A DNA stretch of 43,279 nucleotides from Tychonema sp. LEGE 07203. GTDB lineage: Bacteria; Cyanobacteriota; Cyanobacteriia; Cyanobacteriales; Microcoleaceae. Below, piece by piece: positions 8,901 to 16,776 of the stretch. A program made the position numbers and the translations under genes. The first letter of the stretch is position 1, and the number at the start of each line of letters is the position of its first letter. Where the stretch lies: assembly GCF_015207285.1 (NCBI RefSeq), contig NZ_JADEXD010000042.1, positions 1 through 43,279 of the forward strand. Reading direction: 5' to 3'. Below the pieces are notes generated by a model, which searched no databases, had not been told where the DNA came from, and was given only the letters and a program-made list of their open reading frames with translations.

Positions 8901-11640
8901 TAATAGCAGTCAAGGTGTTTTAGCCTTCAAACCTGACGATATTGAAGTCTACATTCAAGGTGCAGAGGCGTTTTATGCTCAAAGGAAATTCGAGCAGGCG
9001 GCGGCGGCTTGCCAGCGAGTTATTCAAGTTAAACCCGATGCGAGGGCTTATAAAATTTGGGGTAATGCTAGGCAAGCTCAAGGCAAGGTAGAGGAGGCGA
9101 AAAATTGCTACGCTAAGGCTATTGAACTCGATCCTGATTTTGCTGAAGCTTATACTAATTTGGGGACGCTTTACGCTCAGGAACATCAGTGGCAATCTGC
9201 GATCGCATTTTACCAAAAAGCGATCGCCCTTCAGCCAAATTTAGCATCAACTTACCGAAATTTAGCTCGCGTGCGGGCGCAAATGGGGCAGCTATCTGAG
9301 GCTGACGAGTGCTGGTTTAAAGCCTATTCTCTGGAACCTGCCAAGGCAACACCTGAAGAACACATTCATCTGGGCGATAACTTTTTGAAGCAGAATCAGG
9401 TGACGCAGGCTATACGCTGTTACTGCCACGCTATCGAGTTAAATCCCAATTCTAATCAGGCTTACCAACAGTTAGGAAATGCTCTAAAAGCTCAAAAAAA
9501 GGTGCAGGAAGAAGTTGCCAATTATCGAAAAATAATTGAACGTCCTGCTAACATTTTTGGGGATTTTTTCAAGACAGTAGTTGTGAGTTTTAATCCAAAA
9601 TCTGAGTTGTCTCCGAATCCCCAAACATCTACTTTGCAGGCAAATGTTGCAGCTAATTCCTTGCAACTCGATTCCACAGTCTCCGCTGAAAAACCTCGCG
9701 TACAGTTGCAGCAACAGGCAACAATTCCTGCAGTACCGCAACAGTTAAATACGATCGCCCTTTCGGAAAATTCTGCACCTGCCACTCAAAATTCGGCTGA
9801 GGTTTTGTCGCCGGTGACAGTTGTTGATAGCGGTTTTACGGCGGATTTTAGGCAACAAGAAACGGCTGATGACTGCATTCAGCGGGCGGGATCTTATGGC
9901 GCTCAAAAACAGTTCGATCGAGCTATTGCTGAGTGCAAGCGAGCTATTGAAATTAAACCGGATGCGAGGGCTTATAAAATGTGGGGTAAGATTTTACAAT
10001 TGCAGGGGAAGACACAAGAGGCGATCGAGTGCTATAAAAAAGCCCTCCAAATTAATCATAACCAGGCAGATATTTATGTAAATCTTGGCACTTTGTATGC
10101 TATCTCAAAACAGCTATCGCCGGCAATTAGTTGCTACCAAAAAGCGATTGCTATCCAACCGAATTTAGCACCAGCTTACCGGAATTTGGCTAGGGTGTGG
10201 AGGCAGCAGGGCAAACAGGAAGAGGCGAACGAGTGTTGGTACGAAGCTTATTCTTTGGAACCGGAAAAGGTATCGCCCGATCGGCATTTTAAATTGGGCA
10301 ACCTTTTGTTTAAGCAAGGTCAAATTACTTATGCGATCGCCTGTTACCGCCGCGCGATCGAGTTAAATCCGAATTTGACTGCGGCTTACCAAAATCTGGC
10401 CATCGCGTTAAAAAAGCAAGGCAAGTTGGATGAAGCTGCTGTCTGTTTGCAGAAAGTGGCGGCAGTTAACGGCAACTCTTCGGTATCTGGCAGTCAAGCA
10501 GCAGATACTTTTGCCCCCGCGACTCAGGCAAAGGGCGATCGAATCAGTCACAAACCTGCTGCCGCTGTGGAAGTTGGGGATGCGATCGCATCCTTGGCAC
10601 CAGCAAGCAATCGGAACAACGGTTATTCAAAATCTGCCGAAAGTCTACCATTATCCGCACTTGATAGCGGTAAAAATAGCAGCAGCAAACCTGTGGCGAC
10701 AGTCAATTCTGTCAGTGCAGAAACATACATCAAAAAAGCCGAAGCTTATTATGCCCAAGGTAAATTTGAGGAGGCGATCGCAGAGTGCAAGCGAGCTATT
10801 GAAATTAAACCGGAGGCGGCACTTGCCTACAAGATTGCGGGGAATGCTACCCAAGCAATGGGCAAGGTAGATGCGGCTCGCTATTGGTACGCTCAAGCCT
10901 TGGAAATCGATCCAAATTTTGCTGAAATTCATGCCAACTTAGGCAGCCTTTACGCTCAGCAGAAACAGTGGCCAAAGTCAATTGCTTGTTACCAAGAGGC
11001 AATTAAAATTAAACCGAATTTAGCGTCGGCTTACCGGAATTTAGCGAGGGTATTTTTGCAGTCGGGTGAGCCGCAAGCAGGGGCAGAATGCTGGTATGAA
11101 GCTCTGACTCTCGATCTCAATTGGGCAAAGCCTGATGAACACTTTACTCTGGGCAATACTTTGTTAGAACTGGGTCAATTTGACCGGGCTATTTCGTGTT
11201 ACCGGCGGGCGATTCAGTTGCAGCCGAGTTATGCGGATGCGTATCACAATTTGGGGGAAGTTTTGAGCGTTATGGGACAGTGCGAAGAGGCGATCGCGGC
11301 TTACCGACAAGCGATCGATCTGAACCCGAATTTCGATGCGCCTCATTACGGTTTGGGGAAAGCTTTGGCAAGTCTCGATCGGCGCGAAGAGGCGATCGCC
11401 TGTTATCGGAGAGCGATCGAGTTAAATCCTAATTTGGTTCAAGCTTATCAAAGTTTGGGGGATGTTTTGGACAGTTGGGGTCAGTTGGATGAGGCGATCG
11501 GCTGTTATGAAAAAACCATTGAATTAAAACCGGACATCTGGGAAGTTCACCAAAAGTTAGGGGATGCTTTGCAAGAAAGAGGTGAGATTGACGAGGCGAT
11601 CGAGGCTTACAACCGCGCCATTGAACTAGCAAAAGTTTAG
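5932..11640 (+). CDS. Giant TPR protein with internal GT61-type glycosyltransferase domain
   Basis: 1902 residues. TPR units fill about residues 5-410. A repeat-derived linker follows (about 420-465). Then comes a glycosyltransferase family 61-like (DUF563) domain, about 473-870, with GNVYFHWMVDILPR near 595-608 and the signature APHGSGLTNIIF near 774-785. From about 881 to the end there are many more TPRs, in three related blocks starting near 1004, 1313 and 1597. Non-repetitive linkers near 1200-1310 and 1510-1595 separate them. GT61 enzymes transfer sugars such as xylose or GlcNAc from nucleotide sugars; donor and acceptor here are unknown. TPRs usually bind protein partners or acceptor polypeptides, as in O-GlcNAc transferase. 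At 8572 an in-frame ATG begins MNQESADYFQKRAEFYLEQ, very like the starts of the downstream TPR genes. The gene may therefore be a fusion. First gene of a five-gene + strand set. Confidence 0.88.
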   Translation: MLSTQGTEQNSNLVEAFAKMGLLCDRAGKIEDAAFHYQQALSLGKNSPELQHNLGRILQQQGDFTGAIDSYQQALAVNPDDVKAHYNTGVVVQQQGKIEAAIYSYQQAISCWKKSSQQALLRYAVNAYSNWGCILVQEGKVDEAIAVFQAGIAVAPDDAALYNNLAISMLQLGKPEEAIALCRRAIELQPELVMARYNLGKAFQRLGLHTFAVECFELVISKQPHHVSAYSDRAFSLMAQGKLAEAMLCWQNAIAMQSQFVDGFCRQVEMRLTSVPELNELDRAQIACVRFLKQLQGKDGSGSAISSLAKNPLHPSSLLLDLAEIYCHLGNALFEYGGYEQAESYYQKALQIQPKNADIYWRLADCLSQQKRFSAAIVVYHMVLAIAGDRSDVSEQLQGVLKKQQELIHSQENESFVGVVDGACLPPHQPSNGRFNHRGNHGGFAPTKNETALPLPPLAKGGDRNSKSECQGLDCQRCLRRIFRQFEPVHLGNGVYSCTQQGETAVESPETFVTSLPNGRAWIVPQKNSWMICNAIAIIDSGDRLLPELSREYPGELPGCENPHSTQHRFLNLKPEELPSLEQIDGTVAVLAGLSGNVYFHWMVDILPRIEVLQRWGINLEEIDRFLVNSCQQPFQRETLKALGIPEYKIIESDRHPYIQAKQLIVPSFAGYLGWLSPGGLEFLRRVFLNKKLKQLCSANIFLARNTQVSEQEDRKYLYPERIYISRSKSSYRRVINEEQVVQFLSGFGFVSVLLESMTVEEQITLFSRAKAIVAPHGSGLTNIIFCGSGTKVIELVSPNYIRHYYWAIANQLNLPHYYVIGQSFNCYQVRQLMYQNPLTEDILVNLNSLKKMLSETNLFASKSSPNLMSLENPKNPTAIMNQESADYFQKRAEFYLEQGKLSDAVAACEQALKQKPDFAPAYKTLGKVSQVQGNLAKAKHWYVKALENQPDFAEVYTNLATLYTQEKNWERALICYQKANSAGVKYPTTNSSQGVLAFKPDDIEVYIQGAEAFYAQRKFEQAAAACQRVIQVKPDARAYKIWGNARQAQGKVEEAKNCYAKAIELDPDFAEAYTNLGTLYAQEHQWQSAIAFYQKAIALQPNLASTYRNLARVRAQMGQLSEADECWFKAYSLEPAKATPEEHIHLGDNFLKQNQVTQAIRCYCHAIELNPNSNQAYQQLGNALKAQKKVQEEVANYRKIIERPANIFGDFFKTVVVSFNPKSELSPNPQTSTLQANVAANSLQLDSTVSAEKPRVQLQQQATIPAVPQQLNTIALSENSAPATQNSAEVLSPVTVVDSGFTADFRQQETADDCIQRAGSYGAQKQFDRAIAECKRAIEIKPDARAYKMWGKILQLQGKTQEAIECYKKALQINHNQADIYVNLGTLYAISKQLSPAISCYQKAIAIQPNLAPAYRNLARVWRQQGKQEEANECWYEAYSLEPEKVSPDRHFKLGNLLFKQGQITYAIACYRRAIELNPNLTAAYQNLAIALKKQGKLDEAAVCLQKVAAVNGNSSVSGSQAADTFAPATQAKGDRISHKPAAAVEVGDAIASLAPASNRNNGYSKSAESLPLSALDSGKNSSSKPVATVNSVSAETYIKKAEAYYAQGKFEEAIAECKRAIEIKPEAALAYKIAGNATQAMGKVDAARYWYAQALEIDPNFAEIHANLGSLYAQQKQWPKSIACYQEAIKIKPNLASAYRNLARVFLQSGEPQAGAECWYEALTLDLNWAKPDEHFTLGNTLLELGQFDRAISCYRRAIQLQPSYADAYHNLGEVLSVMGQCEEAIAAYRQAIDLNPNFDAPHYGLGKALASLDRREEAIACYRRAIELNPNLVQAYQSLGDVLDSWGQLDEAIGCYEKTIELKPDIWEVHQKLGDALQERGEIDEAIEAYNRAIELAKV
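7196..7320. repeat. Dispersed palindromic repeats embedded in the TPR-GT61 coding region
   Basis: At least two small palindromes lie end to end: GGGGCAA...TTGCCCC (7244-7250 with 7262-7268) and CCCTTA...TAAGGG (7291-7296 with 7308-7313). Upstream, a GTAGGGG / CCTACCCC pair spans about 7181-7210. These motifs look like intergenic repeats of filamentous cyanobacteria, but here they are read in frame as about 42 Pro/Gly/His-rich residues between the first TPR block and the GT61 domain. Base composition differs sharply from the flanking coding sequence. Confidence 0.75.
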
Positions 11641-11667
11641 CATTTTTCCGGATACCTCGCTAGGCAG

Positions 11668-13077
11668 ATGAAAAATAAATTACACGGATTCACTTGTCTC
11701 AAATTATCACAGGTACAGGGTATGAGCAACCAATCCAAGATTATTGCATTTCCAGTAAATAAGCATTCAGATTTATCCGTCTTATCGCACCAATATTCTG
11801 GTGAGATTTTACCTCCACAAGCGGTTAGTTTAAAAATGGCTGTCTCGGAATCTGGGGAACAGGATAGAAAGCGAGACAAGCATTCCTACTTGAGTGTGGG
11901 ATCTAATTTCAATGCTGCCAGACCTCACTACAGCTTAGGTAGGGCTTTGGCTAAAAAGGGGCAATGGGAGAAGGCTATTTCTTCCTATCGTAAAGCCTTA
12001 GAGCTAGATTCTAATTCAGCCGAAATTTATCATAATTTGGGGGATGCTCTTGTTAAAAATGATGAGTTGGATGAAGCAGTCATAATTTATCAAAAAGCGA
12101 TCGAACTTCAGCCTAGTTTGTGGGAAGTTCACCACAATTTAGGGGATATTTGGCAAGGACAAGGAAGGTTAGATGAGGCGGTTGCTGCATATCGTTTGGC
12201 TATTGAGTTGAATCCTGATTTTTGTTGGTCGCACAATAATTTAGGGGATGTGCTGATTAAGCAGGAGAAGTGGGAGGAGGCGGTTGAGGGGTATAGAAGT
12301 GCGATCGAACTCAATCCAGACTTCCATTGGTCTTACTATAATTTGGGCGAAGCTTTGGTGGAGTTGGAGAGGTGGGATGAGGCGATCGGGGCTTATCGAA
12401 GGGCGATCGAGTTAAAAACAGATTTACCAAGGGTATATACAAAGTTAGCGGATGCTCTGCAAAATCAAATTCGCTTGTATTCAGAGGAAGCGATTAGCTT
12501 GTACCGTCAGGCGATCGAGTTAAACCCTGATGATGTAGAAATTTATCATCAAGCGCTTAATTTGAAGCCAGATGATGCTGAACTTTATTTTTTGTTAGGA
12601 AAAGGGTTAGTGAGGCAAAATCGTTTGGATGCAGCCATTATGTTTTACAAAATGGCGCTCAAGATTAAACCGGAAGATGCAAATATTTACTGTGACTTAG
12701 GTAACGCCCTAGTACATAGCCACAGACTAACTCAGGCGATCGCAGCTTTCCGTTGTGCTATTAATATCGATCCCAACCATTTTTGGTGTTACCACCATTT
12801 GGGAGATACCCTTGCCAAACAAGGCAGATTGGATGAAGCGATCGCTACTCTGCGTTTGGGTATTGAGATTAATGCTGGCTTTGATTGTTGTTGGTCTCTG
12901 GGGATATTGGCTAGCATTTTGGAGAAGAAAGGTCTCTTAGATGACGCAATTAGCTGTTATAAAAAAGCTATTGAAATCAATCCTGAACACCACGACTTTA
13001 AAGAACAATTAGGCGATATTTTAGCCAAACAGGGTAGAACAGAGGAAGCCAGTGCAGCTTACGGAATTGCGATCTAG
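11668..13077 (+). CDS. TPR repeat protein
   Basis: 469 residues, almost entirely TPR units of 34 residues. They run from about residue 88 to the end, with typical pieces such as AIELNPDFCWSHNNLGDVLIKQ. The roughly 85-residue N-terminal segment is not TPR-like. No catalytic domain is visible, so it is probably a scaffold or partner-binding protein. It starts 27 bases after the giant TPR-GT61 gene and is very likely co-transcribed. ATG 11668 and ATG 11722 (MSNQSKIIAFP) are both possible starts. The second resembles the MSNQ start of the next gene. Close to the C-terminal TPRs of the upstream gene, it may have arisen by duplication. Confidence 0.88.
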   Translation: MKNKLHGFTCLKLSQVQGMSNQSKIIAFPVNKHSDLSVLSHQYSGEILPPQAVSLKMAVSESGEQDRKRDKHSYLSVGSNFNAARPHYSLGRALAKKGQWEKAISSYRKALELDSNSAEIYHNLGDALVKNDELDEAVIIYQKAIELQPSLWEVHHNLGDIWQGQGRLDEAVAAYRLAIELNPDFCWSHNNLGDVLIKQEKWEEAVEGYRSAIELNPDFHWSYYNLGEALVELERWDEAIGAYRRAIELKTDLPRVYTKLADALQNQIRLYSEEAISLYRQAIELNPDDVEIYHQALNLKPDDAELYFLLGKGLVRQNRLDAAIMFYKMALKIKPEDANIYCDLGNALVHSHRLTQAIAAFRCAINIDPNHFWCYHHLGDTLAKQGRLDEAIATLRLGIEINAGFDCCWSLGILASILEKKGLLDDAISCYKKAIEINPEHHDFKEQLGDILAKQGRTEEASAAYGIAI

Positions 13078-13160
13078 GTTTTTCAAGGACAAAGAGTCTA
13101 ACTTAAGTTAGATCAAATCAAACTCAACACAGACATCAATAATTTCAACGAGTAAAAATT

Positions 13161-14309
13161 ATGAGCAACCAAGAATTAGCCCATAGTTACTATAAACTAG
13201 CTGGTACGCAAAAAGAACTAGGTAATTTAGATGAAGCTATTATTCACTTAACTAAAGCTATAGAACTTAAACCAGACTTATCCTGGGCTTACAATAATTT
13301 GGGACAAATTCTAGTAAGCCCAGGTAAATTAGAGGAAGCGATCGCCAATTACCGCCAAGCTATTGAAATTGAAGCAGGTCTGCCCTGGTTCCACGAACAT
13401 TTAGGTAACTTGTTGCGACAGCAAGGTAAATGGAACGAAGCAGTTAATTCTTACCGGCGCGCCATTAAAATTAACCCAGAATCAGCAGAAGTTTATGATT
13501 CTCTTGGAGTTGCTTTGCAGGAACAAGGTAATTTATCTGAAGCATTCAATAGTCATCTTCAAGCTACTAAAATTAAACCTGAGAATTTAAAATTTAGGAA
13601 AAACTTAGCCAGCGTTTTGACTAAACAAGGCAAACAGGAAGAATCTGCGATCGCTTGCCGTTACGATCTTCCCAACCAGCCAAGTACAGCTTTAAAAGAA
13701 CTGGTTAAACAAGCTTGGATTGTCGGCAATCAAATCGATCTAAGTGAGTGTACTTATGGAGTTTGGCATGACGGCAAAACGGTATTTACTACACCTAGTA
13801 GCTATTACTATTTTTTAGCAGGCATGGTTCGCGTTAATCGCCTAAGTAAAATCCTAGAAATTGGCACATATCGCGGTGGTAGCATCCTTGCAATGCACCG
13901 GGATCTAGAGGATAAATCAGTCGCCAAGCTGGTCACAATTGACATTAATTTATTTGAACCTGAAAGACTCAAAAGTTTTCCAGAAATTGAGCGAATTGAA
14001 GGAGATTCAGCAAGTGCCGAGGTGATCTCTGAAGTCGTAAAGAAATTTGAAGGAGAACCAATCGACTTAATTTATATTGATGGCGATCATAAATACGAGA
14101 GTACGATGGCTGCCTACAGTATCTACACTACTCTTTTAAAACCCAAGTTTGTCATCTTTGATGATATTACCTTAAATGATAGTATGTTCCGAATGTGGCG
14201 GGACATTCTGAAAACTCACGGAGATAGAGTCCTCAATACTGTAGAAGTAGAACCCGGTATTCGTCCAGAATCAACCAATCCTGGTTTTGGAATCAGTCAA
14301 GTTCGATAA
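13161..14309 (+). CDS. TPR protein fused to a class I SAM-dependent methyltransferase
   Basis: 382 residues. Residues about 1-165 are four or five TPRs. Residues about 175-382 form a Rossmann-type methyltransferase of the Methyltransf_24/CmcI-like group. Motif I is ILEIGTYRGGSILAM (about 234-248), an acidic cofactor residue sits in LVTIDINLF, and motif IV-like LIYIDGDHKYEST comes later (about 301-313), then KFVIFDDI. This group methylates sugar hydroxyls and small molecules. An O-methyltransferase acting on glycan fits the neighbours but is inferred. ATG 13161 gives MSNQELAHSYYKLA. The 83-base gap to the upstream gene and the shared strand suggest one transcript. Confidence 0.85.
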   Translation: MSNQELAHSYYKLAGTQKELGNLDEAIIHLTKAIELKPDLSWAYNNLGQILVSPGKLEEAIANYRQAIEIEAGLPWFHEHLGNLLRQQGKWNEAVNSYRRAIKINPESAEVYDSLGVALQEQGNLSEAFNSHLQATKIKPENLKFRKNLASVLTKQGKQEESAIACRYDLPNQPSTALKELVKQAWIVGNQIDLSECTYGVWHDGKTVFTTPSSYYYFLAGMVRVNRLSKILEIGTYRGGSILAMHRDLEDKSVAKLVTIDINLFEPERLKSFPEIERIEGDSASAEVISEVVKKFEGEPIDLIYIDGDHKYESTMAAYSIYTTLLKPKFVIFDDITLNDSMFRMWRDILKTHGDRVLNTVEVEPGIRPESTNPGFGISQVR

Positions 14310-14337
14310 CTTGTCAATCTAAATAGCAAAAAGTGCC

Positions 14338-15750
14338 ATGAATCAAGAAGCAGCTCAAACTTATTTTTACCAAGCCAACGAACTGCTCAAAGAAGATAAG
14401 CTTGATGAAGCGATTTCTTTATACCGCAGCGCTATAGAAGCCGCTCCATACACAGCATTATTTCACCACCGTTTAGGAGAAACTTTGCTGACTAAAGGCT
14501 TGATAAATGAATCAATCAGCAGTCACCGAAAAGCTGTAGAACTTCAATCTGGCGTATCTTGGTTTTACTACCGCTTAGGGCAAGCTCTAGCTCAACAAGG
14601 CAACTTAGATGAAGGGCTAATCAATTTACAAACTGCCATGCAGATTCAACCTGATTTACCTGGAATTCACGATAATTTGGGTAACGTCTTACAACAGCAA
14701 GGCAAATTTAATGAAGCATTCACCTGTTACCTTAATGCGATTAAAATTAATCCAAATGCACTCAAAAAATATTCAGATATCTTATCGTATTCTACTCTCA
14801 ATCAAACGCAGTTAAAACAAGCTATTAACTGCGTTAAAGAACTGATATTTGAGTATCATAACATCCCCTTAGTATACACTACTTTAGGAAACTTGCTAAC
14901 GAAAAACTGTCAAATAGATGCGGCGATTTCCTATTACCAAACTGCTGTGTATAAACAAGCACTAGCAACTCACCCTGAGTTATGCTCAAAGTCATGGAAT
15001 TTAGGGGAAGTGCAGGGTCCAAATTTTCTAATTATTGGTGGGATGAGGTGTGGCACTACTTCTCTATATGAGTATATATGCCAACATCCACAAATTCTGC
15101 CTGCTTTGAAAAAAGAAGTGCAGTTTTGGAGTTGGGAATATGCTAAAGGAATTGATTGGTATTTAGCTCATTTTCCACCGATTACAAATAGAAAATTTGT
15201 CACAGGGGAAGCAACTCCTTGCATAATTTCTCCTCATGTATGGGATCGAATATTCCAGCATTTTCCGAAAATAAAGTTGATTGTTATCTTGAGAAATCCC
15301 ATCGATCGCGCCTTGTCTCACTACTCTCATATCCAGAGAAGTCTTGCGTGGGAACGCCGGACTTTTGAATCGGCGATCGCCTCTGAGATGGAAGTCATTA
15401 GAGCATTGGGAAATCCTACACTTGCTGATGAAACTTTTTATCAGATTGAACACGGCTATCTGTTGTCAGGGTTATACGTTTGCTTTCTTGAAAAATGGAT
15501 GAATATTTTTCCGAGAGAACAGTTTTTGATTTTGAGGAGTGAAGACTTCTACACCGATCCATCTGTCCAAACCCGAAAGGTGTTTGATTTTTTAAATTTA
15601 CCGGATTATCGGTTAGAACACTATGAAAAGTATAACTTAGGAACCTATACAGGTATGAGTGCTTCCCTGCGCCGTAACTTATCTGAGTTTTTTCAACCTT
15701 ACAATCAAAAGTTAGAGGAATATCTCGGTATGAAGTTTAACTGGGACTGA
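14338..15750 (+). CDS. TPR protein fused to a PAPS-dependent sulfotransferase domain
   Basis: 470 residues. N-terminal TPRs occupy about 1-215 and a sulfotransferase domain about 225-470. The 5'-phosphosulfate loop GGMRCGTTS starts at Gly234, and the 3'-phosphate site LRNPIDRALSHY has Arg319 and Ser327, the expected PAPS-contacting residues. Further family landmarks are KKEVQFWSWEY, FVTGEATPCII and FLILRSEDFYTDP. Such enzymes move sulfate from PAPS to sugar hydroxyls or tyrosines; the acceptor is unknown. The gene begins 28 bases after the TPR-methyltransferase. APS kinase (20920-21471), which makes PAPS, lies 5 kb away in the same region, which supports a working sulfation step. Confidence 0.9.
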   Translation: MNQEAAQTYFYQANELLKEDKLDEAISLYRSAIEAAPYTALFHHRLGETLLTKGLINESISSHRKAVELQSGVSWFYYRLGQALAQQGNLDEGLINLQTAMQIQPDLPGIHDNLGNVLQQQGKFNEAFTCYLNAIKINPNALKKYSDILSYSTLNQTQLKQAINCVKELIFEYHNIPLVYTTLGNLLTKNCQIDAAISYYQTAVYKQALATHPELCSKSWNLGEVQGPNFLIIGGMRCGTTSLYEYICQHPQILPALKKEVQFWSWEYAKGIDWYLAHFPPITNRKFVTGEATPCIISPHVWDRIFQHFPKIKLIVILRNPIDRALSHYSHIQRSLAWERRTFESAIASEMEVIRALGNPTLADETFYQIEHGYLLSGLYVCFLEKWMNIFPREQFLILRSEDFYTDPSVQTRKVFDFLNLPDYRLEHYEKYNLGTYTGMSASLRRNLSEFFQPYNQKLEEYLGMKFNWD

Positions 15751-15809
15751 CCGCTATTTGCTTGAATCCGCCATCTTCAGATATATAGCCTTTCTCAGAA
15801 AGATGAGGT

Positions 15810-15880
15810 ACTCATGGGCATAGGGCATAGGCCAAACCGGGCATAGGGCATAGGCCTCCGTGGGCATAGGGCATACCTCA
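15810..15880. repeat. GGGCATA heptamer repeats
   Basis: Several GGGCATA units (GGGCATAGGGCATAGGCC and variants) occur in three short clusters between the sulfotransferase and methyltransferase genes. This is the same class of short tandem heptamer as elsewhere in the window, with a different sequence. Confidence 0.8.
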
Positions 15881-15922
15881 CAATGCGTGAGAACCGCTAT
15901 ATGTGAAAAATTGTAAACTTTT

Positions 15923-15928
15923 AGGAGG
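15923..15928 (+). promoter_or_regulatory. Strong Shine-Dalgarno AGGAGG deciding the methyltransferase start
   Basis: AGGAGG seven bases before GTG 15936. Most genes in this window lack so good a site, so it decides the start codon. Confidence 0.8.
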
Positions 15929-15935
15929 AAAAATT

Positions 15936-16601
15936 GTGAATATCGAAGAAAAAAACCTGGCAAAATCGCGAGAATTAGCTGCTGTAGAAGCGGCGATGTG
16001 GAAAGAGCATAATTATTACGATCAAGCTGAAAGTTGGCTGGGCGAAGATTATCCAGTCTTAATTGAACCCTTGATTAAAGATTGTGATTTTTCTGTTGTC
16101 ATTGACTTCGCGGCAGGTCACGGTCGCAATAGTAATTTATTGAAAGAATTTGCTACCAAAATTATTTTGGTCGATATTCATCAAGAAAACATAGATTATT
16201 GCAAAAAAAGGTTTGCAGGTGATGACAAGTTTGAATTTTTAGTGAATGATGGTGTCACTTTGAAAGAAATTCCAGATAACTCTGTTACGCTAGTATACTC
16301 GTGGGATGCAATGGTTCACTTTGACAGTGATGTTGTTCGCAGCTATATTAGCGAGTTTAGCCGAGTTTTGAAACCTGGTGGAAGAGGTTTTTGTCACCAT
16401 TCTAACTATGATAAAGCACCGGGTGGATGGTTTCAGTACAATCCCCACGCTAGAAACTTTATGACTGCTAATTTATTTGCCCACTCCTGTGTAAAAGAGG
16501 GTCTGAAAGTATTAGTTTCAAAAGTCATTAGTTGGGGAAAAGATGATAATTTTGTTCAAAATATAGACGGTATTACACTGTTTGAAAAACCTTTGAGTTA
16601 A
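15936..16601 (+). CDS. Class I SAM-dependent methyltransferase
   Basis: 221 residues from GTG 15936. That start is chosen because AGGAGG at 15923-15928 is a near-perfect Shine-Dalgarno sequence seven bases upstream. The in-frame GTG at 15903 lies before it and would place the ribosome site inside the gene. Motif I is VIDFAAGHGRNS, the acidic SAM-ribose residue sits in ILVDIHQEN, motif IV is LVYSWDAMVHF and the post-motif is LKPGGRGFCHHSNY (Methyltransf_11/25 type). The substrate is unknown; a sugar or glycan step is suggested by the surrounding genes. It is last in the + strand set and is followed 20 bases later by a hairpin. Confidence 0.88.
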   Translation: MNIEEKNLAKSRELAAVEAAMWKEHNYYDQAESWLGEDYPVLIEPLIKDCDFSVVIDFAAGHGRNSNLLKEFATKIILVDIHQENIDYCKKRFAGDDKFEFLVNDGVTLKEIPDNSVTLVYSWDAMVHFDSDVVRSYISEFSRVLKPGGRGFCHHSNYDKAPGGWFQYNPHARNFMTANLFAHSCVKEGLKVLVSKVISWGKDDNFVQNIDGITLFEKPLS

Positions 16602-16623
16602 TCTGATTAAACTCAACTATTAA

Positions 16624-16652
16624 AAACCCGGTTTCTTCAATAAACCGGGTTT
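16624..16652. terminator. Bidirectional hairpin between convergent genes
   Basis: A perfect 11-bp stem AAACCCGGTTT / AAACCGGGTTT with a 7-nt loop. It lies 22 bases after the methyltransferase stop and before the end of the minus-strand glycosyltransferase. On the minus strand the stem is followed by a short T-run, on the plus strand by few T residues. A degenerate copy of the same motif occurs near 32676-32706. Confidence 0.65.
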
Positions 16653-16715
16653 CTGCATTTGAGATTTTCGGTTGATTCCTATCAAGTCAGGTTAATTGTA
16701 TATTATATCTGTAGA

Positions 16716-16734
16716 GACACGGCAGTGCCGTGTC
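16716..16734. repeat. Palindrome GACACGGCAGTGCCGTGTC
   Basis: A perfect 9-bp-arm palindrome preceded by GTAGA. It has the form of the widespread cyanobacterial repeat GTAGAGACACGGCA...TGCCGTGTC. It lies in the convergent gap between the methyltransferase and glycosyltransferase genes. Confidence 0.75.
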
Positions 16735-16776
16735 CCGAGCCGTAGCGCTACAATTATAACTTGATATAAGCCGTAG

